Shown: in pieces, positions 17,629 through 27,623 of the stretch
Numbering within the stretch: the stretch's first letter is position 1
Layout of the letters: each line of letters starts with the position of its first letter
Source of the DNA: Rhizobium sp. Root1220
Lineage (GTDB): Bacteria; Pseudomonadota; Alphaproteobacteria; Rhizobiales; Rhizobiaceae
Assembly: GCF_001426265.1 (NCBI RefSeq)
Contig: NZ_LMDG01000011.1
Location: 1 to 62,032, forward strand
Reading direction: 5' to 3'
DNA: 62,032 nt
Position numbers and translations under genes: made by a program
Notes under the pieces: model-generated
What the model saw: the letters and a program-made list of their open reading frames with translations, nothing else
The model's database searches: none
What the model was told of the DNA's origin: nothing

Positions 17629-18633
17629 TTATTCAATCACTTCGTCCGCCCGCAATAAAATGGAGCGGGGCACTTCTATTCCGAGCGCTTTGGCTGTGGA
17701 AAGGTTGACCGCAAGTTCAAAGACGGTCGGCTGGATGACCGGTAATTCAGACGCAGCCGCACCTTTGACCATGCGCGCGGCATAGACCCCCGCCTGACGA
17801 TAGGCCTCTGAGAAACTTGAGGCGTAGCTGACTAGACCGCCGTCGATCACATAGTCCTTCTGATCATAGATGGTGGGAAGCTTGTGCTTGGCCGCGAGTT
17901 CGACGATCGTAGATCGCTGGCTCGTCAGGAAGGGGCTACCGCCGACAACGACGGCATCGGCTCCGGCGGCGGACATCCGGTCGAAGGCGGCTTCAAGTTC
18001 CTCGACGCCACTGACTTCTGCAACAATCAGCCGCCGTCCAATCGAGGTTATTGCCGACTCGGCCTTGGCGCGATTTGCTTCGAACCCGGGATATTTCGTA
18101 TCGATCAGCAAGGCGACATCGACGGCGGCAGGCGCCAGTTCCATCAGAATTTCGGTTCGCTTACCCGCAAGTTCGCCGCCGCCGAAGAACGTGACACCCG
18201 TCAAATTGGCGCTCGGCCGGGCAAGATTATCGACGAGGCCCGCTTTGACCGGATCGTCGGCCGACACGAAAACGATGGGAATGTCGGATGTAGCCGCCCG
18301 CGCCGCTTCGACTGCGACGCTGTTGCCCACGATCACGGAGACTCGGGCAGACACCAGTTCCGCAGCGATCTGCGGCAGCAGTTCCGGCTTGTTGTTGGCC
18401 CAGCGATATTCGATCACGACAGTCTCGCCCTCGGCCAGCCCCTCTTCGGCCACCCCCTTCCGGAAGGCCTCTACAAGGGAAGCGAACGGTCCAGCAGGCG
18501 AACTTCTGAAGAACGCGATCACCGGCAGATTGGCGGTGCCGGCCGGCAGCGCATCCTGGAATGGGAGGACAAGAAGTGCACCGGCCATCGCCCCGACCAG
18601 CGCCCGACGCCCGATCCCCGCACCCTGCTTCAT
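17629..18633 (-). CDS. ABC_sub_bind family periplasmic binding protein (TrpX/YtrF-like)
   Basis: A 334-residue exported protein of the ABC_sub_bind family (PF04392-type): a signal peptide with RR and a hydrophobic core (residues 8-31), then the fold seen in VIEYRWANNKPELLPQIAAE, PIVFVSADDPVKAGLV and NLTGVTFF. In rhizobia these are often orphan binding proteins next to cyclases and feed periplasmic sensors rather than a transporter. No permease or ATPase gene is nearby. It is convergent with the cyclase, which suggests a ligand-presenting role for the Cache domain; this is inference. Confidence 0.87.
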   Translation of the reverse strand: MKQGAGIGRRALVGAMAGALLVLPFQDALPAGTANLPVIAFFRSSPAGPFASLVEAFRKGVAEEGLAEGETVVIEYRWANNKPELLPQIAAELVSARVSVIVGNSVAVEAARAATSDIPIVFVSADDPVKAGLVDNLARPSANLTGVTFFGGGELAGKRTEILMELAPAAVDVALLIDTKYPGFEANRAKAESAITSIGRRLIVAEVSGVEELEAAFDRMSAAGADAVVVGGSPFLTSQRSTIVELAAKHKLPTIYDQKDYVIDGGLVSYASSFSEAYRQAGVYAARMVKGAAASELPVIQPTVFELAVNLSTAKALGIEVPRSILLRADEVIE

Positions 18634-18944
18634 GGATTTGCCTCCAGACCTGAATGGGCGATGAGTGCCTTTGGCGGGTCACGGCCTCGACGCGACTGCG
18701 CACACGTTCGTGAACTTAGACATCACCTCCAAGCCTCCTCCCATACTATCAGGAGGTGGCCGCACGGCAAGAGGGCGCGAAAGAGTCGCCCGGCATTCGT
18801 AAGCCTTTGAGACCATGCTGCCGTTCAAACGGTGCCGTGAGGAACAGCTCGCTGAGGTGGCCGAGCTAACCTCGACGCCGACGCACGACGAGTTGGCGAC
18901 CGGCGAAAGGATTCGAGCGCGCGAAGACGCCTCGTCTCCGAAGC

Positions 18945-19150
18945 TCAGGCGGGCGTATTTCTTGCGCCAGTGAAAAACGTCGCGTCCGAAATTCCTGCCA
19001 GCAGGATGAGAGCGAAGAACAACCAGGCGCAGCGTTGTGCACACCAGAACCTTTGTTGAAATGGGCCGTGATCCGCAACGCCTTCCGGAAAGGATATGGA
19101 CTGAGCGCTTCTATTTTCGGCCTGATGAGTAGGGCAGGGAACTCGGAGGC
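18945..19150 (-). pseudogene. Small single-TM protein relic (PEGV-DHG-FQ family)
   Basis: A minus-strand frame without ATG, GTG or TTG reads PEGVADHGPFQQRFWCAQR, then the hydrophobic span AWLFFALILLAGI, and ends at TGA 18945-18947. A homologous segment exists at 46987-47220. Lack of any start codon suggests a truncated copy. The remaining part of 18634-18944 holds nothing else I can support. Confidence 0.45.
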
Positions 19151-19162
19151 GTATTTGGCGTT
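19138..19162 (+). promoter_or_regulatory. EcfG-type promoter (GGAAC-N16-CGTT)
   Basis: GGAAC at 19138-19142 and CGTT at 19159-19162 are separated by 16 bp, the exact alphaproteobacterial EcfG consensus. The ATG of the next gene lies 54 bp downstream. Confidence 0.8.
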
Positions 19163-19216
19163 ATCGGCACATTCACGAACCCGTGAACAGCCATCTCGTG
19201 AACCTAGGGGCCGACC

Positions 19217-20131
19217 ATGACCGAACCTGTCTCCACTCATTTCTCGCGCGATGTCGCATACGGCATCGACGCGGGGTCGACCGCATCGCTTTACAAAGTC
19301 TCATGGGGAGCGATCTTCGCCGGCGTCTTTGTCGGACTTGCCGCTCAGTTTCTTCTGAATCTCCTCGGCGTCGGCATCGGTGCTGCGGTCATCGATCCGG
19401 CCAAATACGATAATCCCGATGCCAGCACCTTTTCGATTGCTGGGGGTTTGTGGTTCGTCGTCGCCGGTTTGATCGCATCCTTCGTCGGCGGTTATATCGC
19501 CAGCCGCCTGTCCGGCCGTCCGAGCAACTCCACCGGCGGCTATCAGGGCCTTACCACATGGGCCGTAACGACGCTCGTCATTCTTTACCTGCTGACCACC
19601 TCGGTCGGTGCTCTCGTTGGCGGCGCATTCAGTGGTCTGTCGAGCATCGTTGGCGGCGTCGGCAGCACGGCAGCTACGGCTGTCACAGCGGCGGCGCCTG
19701 CCGTTGCCAATTCCACCAATCCGTTTGCCGGCATCGAACAGCAGATCCGCGACGCTTCGGGCGGCAACGATCCGGAGGCACTGCGCAACGCTGCGGTTTC
19801 CGCTGTCAAGGCCGCGGTCACCGGGGACAGGGCGAAAGCCGACGATGCTCGTAATCGTGCTGCCGATGCGATCGCCAAAGCTCAGAACATCCCGGTCGAT
19901 CAGGCGCGCACGCAGGTCGATCAATATATCAAGTCCTATAACGACAAGGTGGCAGCGGCCCAGGCTCAGGCGCTTGAAGCGGCCCAGACCGCGACGAAAG
20001 CCGTCTCCGCCGGGGCCATACTCGGCTTCATCGCTTTGGTGATCGGTGCGATCGCCGCATGGTTCGGCGGGGTCTTCGGCACCAAGCACAATCTCCGTGC
20101 CACGGAAACTTCCGTCCGCCACCTCAATTGA
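19217..20131 (+). CDS. Multi-pass membrane protein, PhnA-like stress protein
   Basis: A 304-residue inner-membrane protein. Two hydrophobic segments (about 32-58 and 74-98), a third at 116-140, a long Ala-rich, coiled-coil-like periplasmic or cytoplasmic middle (about 165-260), and a final membrane helix (about 267-290). Rhizobial homologues are usually labelled 'PhnA-like' without functional evidence. It has an EcfG promoter upstream, ends at a T-rich hairpin and precedes a YciE-type ferritin-like gene, so a role in the general stress response envelope is likely. The molecular function is unknown. Confidence 0.8.
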   Translation: MTEPVSTHFSRDVAYGIDAGSTASLYKVSWGAIFAGVFVGLAAQFLLNLLGVGIGAAVIDPAKYDNPDASTFSIAGGLWFVVAGLIASFVGGYIASRLSGRPSNSTGGYQGLTTWAVTTLVILYLLTTSVGALVGGAFSGLSSIVGGVGSTAATAVTAAAPAVANSTNPFAGIEQQIRDASGGNDPEALRNAAVSAVKAAVTGDRAKADDARNRAADAIAKAQNIPVDQARTQVDQYIKSYNDKVAAAQAQALEAAQTATKAVSAGAILGFIALVIGAIAAWFGGVFGTKHNLRATETSVRHLN

Positions 20132-20135
20132 CTCT

Positions 20136-20167
20136 CCGCCTGCCCCAAGAGGGCGGGTTTCTTTTTT
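20136..20167 (+). terminator. Rho-independent terminator after the PhnA-like gene
   Basis: CCGCC (20136-20140) can pair with GGCGG (20152-20156), followed by TTTCTTTTTT (20158-20167). The stem is short, so read-through into the ferritin-like gene at 20192 is plausible. Confidence 0.5.
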
Positions 20168-20191
20168 CCCTCGCAACATCGGAGCGCCACC

Positions 20192-21075
<884 letters not shown>

Positions 21076-21088
21076 GGACGGAGCGGAA

Positions 21089-21880
21089 ATGAGCACACCG
21101 GTCGACGCTCCACCGCCTGGTCCGGGGGTTCCCGTCATCGGCGACGCCGACGTCAGGATCGGTTCTGAAAAAGCTTGGCCCCGGCCTGATCACGGATGCG
21201 GCCGATAACGATCCAAGCGGTATTGCGACGTTCGCAGGCGGGCGCCAAGGTCGGTTTCAATATGCTCTGGACGATGCTCCTGACCTATCCGCTGATGTCT
21301 GCCATCCAGCTGGTCAGCGCCAGGATCGGCCGGGTCACAGGCTTCAAACCTTGCGGTCAACGTGGGAGCGATCGGGCCAAAGGCGCTGGTCACGTCTCTC
21401 GTCTGCCTGCTCTTCATCGCCAACCGCATCAATATCGGCGCCAACCTCGCGGCGATGGGCGCATCTGGGGAGCTTGCCATCGGAAGTCCGAGCCTGCCGA
21501 TCGCCATTTCGGTTGCGATGCTGTCTCTGGTCGTGCAGATGTTCGTGCCCTGCGAGCGCTACGCCAACTTGCTGAAGTGGCTGACGCTGGTGCTCTTCGC
21601 CTACGTGGCCGTCCTGTTCGTGGCGAAGATCGACTGGATCGCGGCATTGAAAGGGTTCGTCTGGCTACGTTCTCGGCTCGATGGCAACAGTTTCACCGTC
21701 ATCGTCGCGATCCTCCGAACAACGATCAGTCCGTACCTGTTTTTCTGGCAGTCCAGTCAGAAAGTCGAGGAGATCGATCGGAAGGACGACGCCAAACCGC
21801 TGGAGGACGCGCCCCGCCAAGCCCGAGGGAACTCAGCCGCATCGAGCTTGACACCTTCGCTGGCATTCGCGCCGAGCTAG
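21089..21880 (+). pseudogene. Nramp-family metal-ion transporter, frameshifted and truncated
   Basis: From ATG 21089 the frames must be switched at least three times to follow one protein: an N-terminal piece, then LGPGLITDAADNDPSGIATF, then GFNMLWTMLLTYPLMSAIQ with LVSARIGRVTG, then NVGAIGPKALVTSLVCLLFI and NRINIGANLAAMGA. The DPSG and LxTYPLM segments are hallmarks of the NRAMP-type (Mn/Fe/Mg) divalent cation transporter. About 265 residues of the expected ~400 or more remain. The C-terminal transmembrane segments are gone, replaced by a broken response regulator on the other strand. Confidence 0.85.
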
Positions 21881-22269
21881 CTTTCGGAACTGCTCCAAAG
21901 CTCGTCCCAAGCCAGCTTCGTCATATGGCTTGCCGAGCAGCCCAGCGTCAGCGATCAGATCGCCGCCCTCTACCTCGGGAATACCAGTCGCGCCAGAGCA
22001 AAACACGATCCCCAATTCTGGCCGCTGGCGGCGACATGCGACCGCAAGATCGCGCCCGACATCCCAGGCAAGCCATGGTGCGTCAGGAGCACATCGACCC
22101 GTTCCCGGTCGAACAGCGTGAGTGCCTCCTCCGCGCTGGTCGCTTCAAGGACCACGTGACCCATCGTTTCGAACATGTCGGTTGTGTTCATCAGGATAAG
22201 ATCCTCATCCGCGACCAACAGGATGAGCAGTGGTTGTGGAGCCTCCGTTGCCGCGGTTTCGACGGACAC
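21833..22269 (-). pseudogene. Response-regulator receiver domain, frameshifted
   Basis: Two minus-strand frames join at about 22010. The first runs from ATG 22269 (LLILLVADEDLILMNTTDMF, then LEATSAEEALTLFD and LLTHHGLPGMSG). The second carries IVFCSGATGIPEVEGGD and LLGKPYDEAGLGRALEQ. Together they make a single CheY-like domain with the conserved Lys of GKP. The usual phospho-acceptor Asp is His (LLTHHG), so even a repaired copy would not be phosphorylated in the normal way. Confidence 0.75.
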
Positions 22270-22298
22270 TGTCGGCTGCGTTCGGGCGACGCGGAAAA

Positions 22299-22749
22299 CA
22301 CAATGGAGCCTAAGGACAGCTACGACGCCATTACCAACCGACCCCTCGTCTGGACGTGGGTCGACCCGGCCTCGGCTTCCGCGAATGGTTTTCCGTGCTG
22401 AAACCTGGCGGCAAGGTGCTGATCGTCGACGGCAACATGGGGAAGGAGACTTGGGTCAAGGGCCTGCAGAAGCTCTGGTCCACGGTGACCGGCAAGCAAG
22501 CCGTCAGCCACATGAGCCCAGCCATGGCAGCCCGTCAAGAATATCCGCCCGCGCGTCTATTTCTCCGACCACATGCCGGCGGCAGCCGTAGTCGATCTGC
22601 TGACGAAGGCCGGCTTCGACACCATCGTCGTGGATCGCAAGCTATCCTACATTCATTGGGCGCAGGCCCGCAAAATGCCGTTCCTGCGGGGGCTGGATCG
22701 GATGGTGCAGGATCGCTTCGCCATCTGCGCGACGAAACCAGAGGAATGA
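22299..22749 (+). pseudogene. SAM-dependent methyltransferase C-terminal remnant
   Basis: Pieces in shifting plus frames include FREWFSVLKPGGKVLIVDGN, the canonical post-motif of class I methyltransferases (LKPGG-L---D), then GKETWVKGLQKLWSTVTG and finally RVYFSDHMPAAAVVDLLTKA ending at TGA 22747-22749. The SAM-binding N-terminal half is missing and at least two frameshifts are present. Confidence 0.75.
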
Positions 22750-22827
22750 CGCAGTATCTGGTTACTACCGTCGCCTGTTTTCGCAGACGAATGATCTAAC
22801 CCGCCCTGCAATTAAGGATCATCGCAA

Positions 22828-23040
22828 TTAGTTGGATAGGATCATGGTTTCCGCGCTGTTGATCGCCTTGCCGTTGATGTAGCCTCGTGCGGGCGGCGAA
22901 GAAGCCGGTGGTTCCGCCACCTCGTCCGGGGTCGTGCACGCCGGATGGATGCATGTTCAGCATCGCGCTACGGTAGGGAAGGATGCTGGGCTGCTCGATG
23001 TTCACGGTGATGTTGCGCAGACCCGAATCCGCGAAAATGC
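22828..23040 (-). pseudogene. Short-chain dehydrogenase C-terminal relic
   Basis: Minus-strand frames show SGLRNITVNIEQPSILP, then MNMHPSG-like residues, then RGYINGKAINSAETMILSN with stop TAA 22828-22830. This resembles the GPRxITVNxVQPG...GYINGxxI tail of SDR oxidoreductases. At least one frameshift separates the pieces and the cofactor-binding half is absent. The tentative call rests on the ITVN-QP and YINGKAI motifs only. Confidence 0.42.
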
Positions 23041-23178
23041 CCCTATTATATCGCGGTTCCTGGAGGCTTGTGTTGGAAGCCGCACACACTCAGCGCCGCG
23101 ATGTCTGCGATCGATTGCAATAGTAATGCGGCAGAAGGCACTGTGCGGCGTTGCAATGTCGCGCGCCATCCGCTGGCT

Positions 23179-24225
23179 TCACAACGTTGCCAGCACATTG
23201 TTCGCCATCCGGTTTCCATAGTTCTTGCGGATCGCAACCTTGCGCTCCAGATCACCGATCACGTCTGCCGAAAAATCGACACCGTAGAGTTCCAGCATAT
23301 TTGGCAGGCCTCCAGGCGTAAACACGTTGATTTCGAGGATCTTGTCGCCGACGATATCCAAGCCGACTAGGAACATACCATCGGCAATCAGCTTCGGCCT
23401 GACCATGTCGGCAACGCGAAGAATTTCGGGTGTGATCTTGACCGCAGCAGCGGTGCCTGCCGCGTTCATGTTCGATCGCAACTCACCTTTCGCCGGCACC
23501 CGGCGGAATGCGGCATAGGCACCGTCACGTTCCAGCGGGTGGCCATTCATCAGAAACAGGCGGATATCGCCCTCGACCGCCTCGGGAAGGTACCCCTGCG
23601 CGATCAAATAGCCTTCGCCGCTGACTGCCTCGAAGATTTGATTAAGATTCGATTCCTTGTTGGAGGCGACCTTGAAGACATGTCGCCCGCCTGAGCCCTG
23701 GAGCGGCTTCAGGATCACGCCTCGCTTATGATCCGCCACAAACGCCCTGATTTCGTCAATGCTCCTGGAAATAAGCGTCGCCGGTCTGATAGCCTCGGGA
23801 AAGTCCTGAAAATAGAGTTTGTTCTGTGCCCGCGCTAGTCCGTGGGGATCGTTGACGGTGATAACGCCACGCTCCACGGCCAGTCTGCCGAACATGGCGC
23901 CGACATGCGCTGCCCATGGTCGGTCGTCCGCGTCCTCCGAAGGATCGTTTCGGAGAAAGAGGACGTCCAGCTCGCCGACGTTGATAGTTTCTATCGGCAA
24001 ACCGGCATCATTGAGACCGGCAATGAAAGCATCAGCCTTCTTCTGTTTTGCAATTGGGGGCATAACGGCACGAACATGGAGGCTATCGTCCGGGCGCAGG
24101 ACAAAATCGCCGGGAGTCACATAGAAAATGTCATGGCCCCTTGCGATTGCTGCCAATGCCAGCGACGTCGTGGTGTAATATGACGCTTCACCTGCAATAG
24201 AATTTACTAGAAATGCAATCCGCAT
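23179..24225 (-). CDS. ATP-grasp ligase, glutathione-synthetase-like
   Basis: A 348-residue ATP-grasp protein resembling prokaryotic glutathione synthetase (GshB) in its N-terminal substrate domain (MRIAFLVNSIAGEASYYTTT, then NDPHGLARAQNKLY) and ATP-grasp core. Visible motifs are GVILKPLQGSGGRHVFKV (Lys and glycine loop), GDIRLFLMNGHPL, RSNMNAAGTAAAV and the metal site GDKILEINVFTPGG. The last corresponds to the VTSPTC-like region of GshB, here EINVFTPGG. It forms a carboxylate-amine ligase product from unknown substrates. Its ATG immediately follows the DUF1704 stop (TGAATG), so it is the third gene of a coupled operon. It is not assumed to be the housekeeping GshB. Confidence 0.88.
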   Translation of the reverse strand: MRIAFLVNSIAGEASYYTTTSLALAAIARGHDIFYVTPGDFVLRPDDSLHVRAVMPPIAKQKKADAFIAGLNDAGLPIETINVGELDVLFLRNDPSEDADDRPWAAHVGAMFGRLAVERGVITVNDPHGLARAQNKLYFQDFPEAIRPATLISRSIDEIRAFVADHKRGVILKPLQGSGGRHVFKVASNKESNLNQIFEAVSGEGYLIAQGYLPEAVEGDIRLFLMNGHPLERDGAYAAFRRVPAKGELRSNMNAAGTAAAVKITPEILRVADMVRPKLIADGMFLVGLDIVGDKILEINVFTPGGLPNMLELYGVDFSADVIGDLERKVAIRKNYGNRMANNVLATL

Positions 24226-26115
24226 TCATGGCTCCCTTTGTTGAATCATGTCGAGTGGACGCATACCCAGCCGTGCACGCTCAAGCCCGATTTGTCCGCT
24301 CGGCATCTCCAGGAATATCGGACGAACGGACGGGTGGCGGAGCAGCCCGCGAGACGCCAATTCCTGCATGACGTCAAAATGAAGAGATGCGATTTTTCCC
24401 ATCCAGAACGGATCCAGTGCCCCGTCTGCCGAAAGGTGGCCCAGAAGCTCTAGCAGGCCACGCAGATAGATTGCGTCCTTGGCAAGGCCGCCGCCCCTGT
24501 AAAGGCGCAGGGTGATATTGAACGCCACATCAGTGGTAAAGCCGTGGTCGTTTTGAAGCAGGGAGAAGGTTTCCGCAAAACTCGCCCCCTCCAGCATATG
24601 GGCGCAGCCCACGACTCGAGCGGCGATCAGTTTCAGTCGCTCCGATGTCATTCCCCCCGCCAGATATTCCGCAAACACCGCCAAACCTTCCTGCATGCCT
24701 TCGTAACCCGACAGGCCAGACCGAAAAAGTCGCAGGCCTTGTGAAGATCCGTTGAAATAGGTCAGCAAATGCACGCCGATCTCATGCGAGAGCAGGGGTT
24801 CGACGCGGGCCTGATCCATCAACGTATGGGTCGAGACAAGAAGTCGGGGGCCGGTCACCATCAACCCGGAGGGCAGGTCATCGCGCAGTTCCACGCTTGC
24901 TTCGAAATCTACATGGCGCTGCTGGTAAGACTCGATCATGGTGGCGGCGCTTCTTGCAACAGACAGGCCGTCAGCGAGTGGCATTTGCCGGCCGGTGCCT
25001 TGCGCGTGCTCGTCGACGAGCGCCCGCAGAATGGTGTTTGCCTCTTTGAGCAAAGCAGGCTCTACGGGGCCATACAGTGCGCGTCCCAATTCGATGAACC
25101 GAGCCGTCTCCCGCGCACCGATAAGCGATAATTGCAGATCGAGCTCTCTCTGCTTTTCCCGATAAAGGTCGTAGAGAAGTGGGTCTTCCATATGATCGAA
25201 CGAAATCGAGAACAGCTTCTTCTTGGCCGTTTCGACCTGCATGGTCAGCGGCCGGTACAGCAAGGTCGGCTCAGTTCTGCAGTTGCCGTCTCGGAACACC
25301 TCGAAAGCCGCGTCGGCATTGATTGGTGTGATGGCCAGCAGAAAATCGAAGGACGAGGCGACGTCGTCGATTGCTCGATCGACACGCGAGACGGCATCGA
25401 CAAAGGCCTTGCGGCCGAGGGAACGATGCGTCGGTACCGTGAAAACGTGGAGTTGTTGGATGAAAGAGGCACAGGCGCGAAGACTGGCGTCGAATATCAT
25501 GGCGATGAGTCGATCGCGGAGTTCCGGATAGATTGCGCCATCGGCCTGGCGGTATACCGGGGCGAAGCGCACAACGATTGCGGAGCAACCCGTTTCCTCT
25601 GCAATTGTCGCGAGGTTGGTCGAGATCGGCGCTGCCTGCTTCTGCACACGGGGACGGCGAAACCGGGCTTCGCTCTCAAGGACGGCTTTGGAAAAGCTGT
25701 TGGCAGCGTCATTTGCGCCTGCACCGGGCGTTTCCCAGATGCACACCTCGAAGGATCTAAGGAAAGGCGCGTCATCGGGAAGCGGCCGGTCGTCTTCTAG
25801 TTCACCAATATCTACCACTATAAAGCCGCCGAACAGCTCACGCATCACAGGTGCGAGTGCGTTGATCACGACCCCCGCCGCTTGGGCACTATCTGCAATG
25901 AGATAAGATGCATTGGCTTGTGCAATCGCCAATGCGACGGGCTCTTTGTCCGGGCTGCCGATATGGAGGCAGAGGAAGGGAAGAGGACGATCCATGTGCA
26001 GCGTGCCACCTGCCGTCAACTCCCGCCTCACAGGCTTTCCCGCGCGGATAGTTTTGACAACATCATCGAGCCATTCTGCCTCAGTCTGCTGAGCAACTGC
26101 CGCCACACTCGTCAT
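24226..26115 (-). CDS. DUF1704 metallopeptidase, QEGLA-motif (flavohemoglobin expression-modulating) protein
   Basis: A 629-residue protein of the family labelled 'flavohemoglobin expression-modulating QEGLA motif protein'. The zinc site HEIGVH (HExxxH, about residues 444-449) is followed by GYEGMQEGLAVFAEYLAGG (QEGLA 475-479), the arrangement of the DUF1704/MATCAP metallopeptidase family, whose eukaryotic members act as tyrosine carboxypeptidases on tubulin. The N-terminal ~280 residues form an extra domain resembling the partner amidohydrolase-associated region. The frame is open to 26211, but ATG 26115 overlaps the upstream stop as ATGA, which I take as the coupled start. The substrate in bacteria is unknown. 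Confidence 0.88.
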   Translation of the reverse strand: MTSVAAVAQQTEAEWLDDVVKTIRAGKPVRRELTAGGTLHMDRPLPFLCLHIGSPDKEPVALAIAQANASYLIADSAQAAGVVINALAPVMRELFGGFIVVDIGELEDDRPLPDDAPFLRSFEVCIWETPGAGANDAANSFSKAVLESEARFRRPRVQKQAAPISTNLATIAEETGCSAIVVRFAPVYRQADGAIYPELRDRLIAMIFDASLRACASFIQQLHVFTVPTHRSLGRKAFVDAVSRVDRAIDDVASSFDFLLAITPINADAAFEVFRDGNCRTEPTLLYRPLTMQVETAKKKLFSISFDHMEDPLLYDLYREKQRELDLQLSLIGARETARFIELGRALYGPVEPALLKEANTILRALVDEHAQGTGRQMPLADGLSVARSAATMIESYQQRHVDFEASVELRDDLPSGLMVTGPRLLVSTHTLMDQARVEPLLSHEIGVHLLTYFNGSSQGLRLFRSGLSGYEGMQEGLAVFAEYLAGGMTSERLKLIAARVVGCAHMLEGASFAETFSLLQNDHGFTTDVAFNITLRLYRGGGLAKDAIYLRGLLELLGHLSADGALDPFWMGKIASLHFDVMQELASRGLLRHPSVRPIFLEMPSGQIGLERARLGMRPLDMIQQREP

Positions 26116-27158
26116 CGGCGGTTTCTCAACAGATGTTCCAGCACCGGTTCGGCAGTGGCCACGATCGCGCGGAGCTGCGTGAGAACATCCAAGTTGGGTT
26201 CCCCAGTCCACTCGTCCATAAATATCTTTTTGAATTCAACCGCTATGGCGCAACCCGTCTCGGCAAAGTGCTCGTGGATAAAGCGGGTCTGTTCGCCCCT
26301 GCCCTGAAAGGCAACGTTCTCACGGACATCGACGGCTTGGCCGTTAATATCGAAACCGGAAAAGTGTTGGATCAGCCCGTCAACTACGTCGGCCCACCGA
26401 TCGCGATTCATAGACGATGTGCCTATGTTAATATCGGGGGCGTCTTTCTGATCGGTCGGCTCCTCATCGGCTCCGCCCCGTCGATGGTTGTAACTGTGGA
26501 CATCCAGCAAAATGAAACGTCCATGCCGCCGTTCAATGCCTTGTAGCATCGATAGCATGAACTCGTAGTAATCGTCATGGGATGCCAGCGAGGTTTCCAG
26601 CTCCGCTGACGATAGGGGCGCTTTCCATACGTTTAGTCCCCACGCCTCATCCGGGCCCGTATAGACTGCGGCTGCACGCGCTCTGTTCAGATCAATCTCG
26701 AAGCGTGATCGGTGAAAGATCACTTGATTGGTTATGTCGGCGATCAGAAAGGCCGTAAACGGATCTTCCTCGCGCAGCCGTTCGTCGGGTGCTAAGGCAT
26801 ACAGATCGGCAAGTTTTTCTCGGACCGTATGGCCCTCATGAATCGCCGTGGCCACAATGGGTGAATATCCTCTCTGGCACGTCCAATGGAGCGAGGGAGG
26901 TGAAACGACGCGCTCGCTGATGACTGAATTGAGTGCGCTGAATGGAGCGAGATGGATGGTCGAACTCCTTTGCGGATCAGTTCCTTTGCGATCGTCATAA
27001 TTGCGAAGCCTATTTGGGAAACTAGGAGCTTTCAAACGTCGATCAAGAGATGAGGAGGCAGGGATGCGCGCGACGATCGTAGGCCAGGCAGGAGACGGTC
27101 GATGCCGTTGCCGAAGCCCGCCCATGGTGGGAAGCGCAACACCATCACACGTACGCAC
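26112..27158 (-). CDS. N-formylglutamate amidohydrolase family protein
   Basis: Zn-dependent amidohydrolase of the HutG-like N-formylglutamate amidohydrolase family. Diagnostic pieces are ATAIHEGHTVREKLADLY, then FHRSRFEIDLNRAR, FILLDVHSYNHRRGG (the metal-binding His cluster) and CAIAVEFKKIFMDEWTG. No hut genes are near; it is the first gene of a three-gene operon with DUF1704 and ATP-grasp. The start is uncertain: the family-like sequence begins at about 27000, and the frame there lacks a good ATG. ATG 27158 or 27125, or a frameshift near ATG 26998 (MTIAKELIRKGVRPS), are the options. Confidence 0.82.
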   Translation of the reverse strand: MRTCDGVALPTMGGLRQRHRPSPAWPTIVARIPASSSLDRRLKAPSFPNRLRNYDDRKGTDPQRSSTIHLAPFSALNSVISERVVSPPSLHWTCQRGYSPIVATAIHEGHTVREKLADLYALAPDERLREEDPFTAFLIADITNQVIFHRSRFEIDLNRARAAAVYTGPDEAWGLNVWKAPLSSAELETSLASHDDYYEFMLSMLQGIERRHGRFILLDVHSYNHRRGGADEEPTDQKDAPDINIGTSSMNRDRWADVVDGLIQHFSGFDINGQAVDVRENVAFQGRGEQTRFIHEHFAETGCAIAVEFKKIFMDEWTGEPNLDVLTQLRAIVATAEPVLEHLLRNRR

Positions 27159-27374
27159 TCGGCGATTTCGTTGGGAGTGAGAAGTGTTAATTATCTCCTC
27201 TCCGGCAACGCAGAGGGAACGGAACGGTTTCGGTTTATTACGTACGCCAATGCGACAGGCGGAACCAACTTTCAGCGATTGCTGCGAATGGAACGTTCGG
27301 TCGCTGCCAGCATTTACTCGCCACTAAGAGGAACGTGAACTAAGTCCACGGGCAGAGCTCAATTGGAGAGTTAG

Positions 27375-27623
27375 ATGCGGTACTTTCTTCAGGTCATGGA
27401 CGGTTCGGGAGACGGGCCAGTGAACATGTCGTTGGATTTTGCAGACCAAGAGGAGGCAATTCGCCAAGCCCATGTGGCCTTGGCGGAGATGGCTAGGGAC
27501 GGCCTTCCGAAAGAGCCGGTCAACATGATGTCGGTTGAGGTCTTTAACGAACACAAGCAGCCGATTACGGAACTACGACTGACCTTCGAAGTGATTCCCA
27601 AGTTCCCGTCGACAACTGGGTGA
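27375..27623 (+). CDS. DUF6894 family small protein
   Basis: An 82-residue protein with the MRYFLQVMDGSG...G and LDFADQEEAIRQA pattern of the DUF6894 family (MxRYFFDxxD...A...A), frequent in rhizobia and of unknown function. Its stop overlaps a possible GTG start (27620) of the DUF763 gene by GTGA, suggesting the two were an operon. The 215 bp before it (27159-27374) carry no supported gene or EcfG-type site. Confidence 0.75.
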   Translation: MRYFLQVMDGSGDGPVNMSLDFADQEEAIRQAHVALAEMARDGLPKEPVNMMSVEVFNEHKQPITELRLTFEVIPKFPSTTG

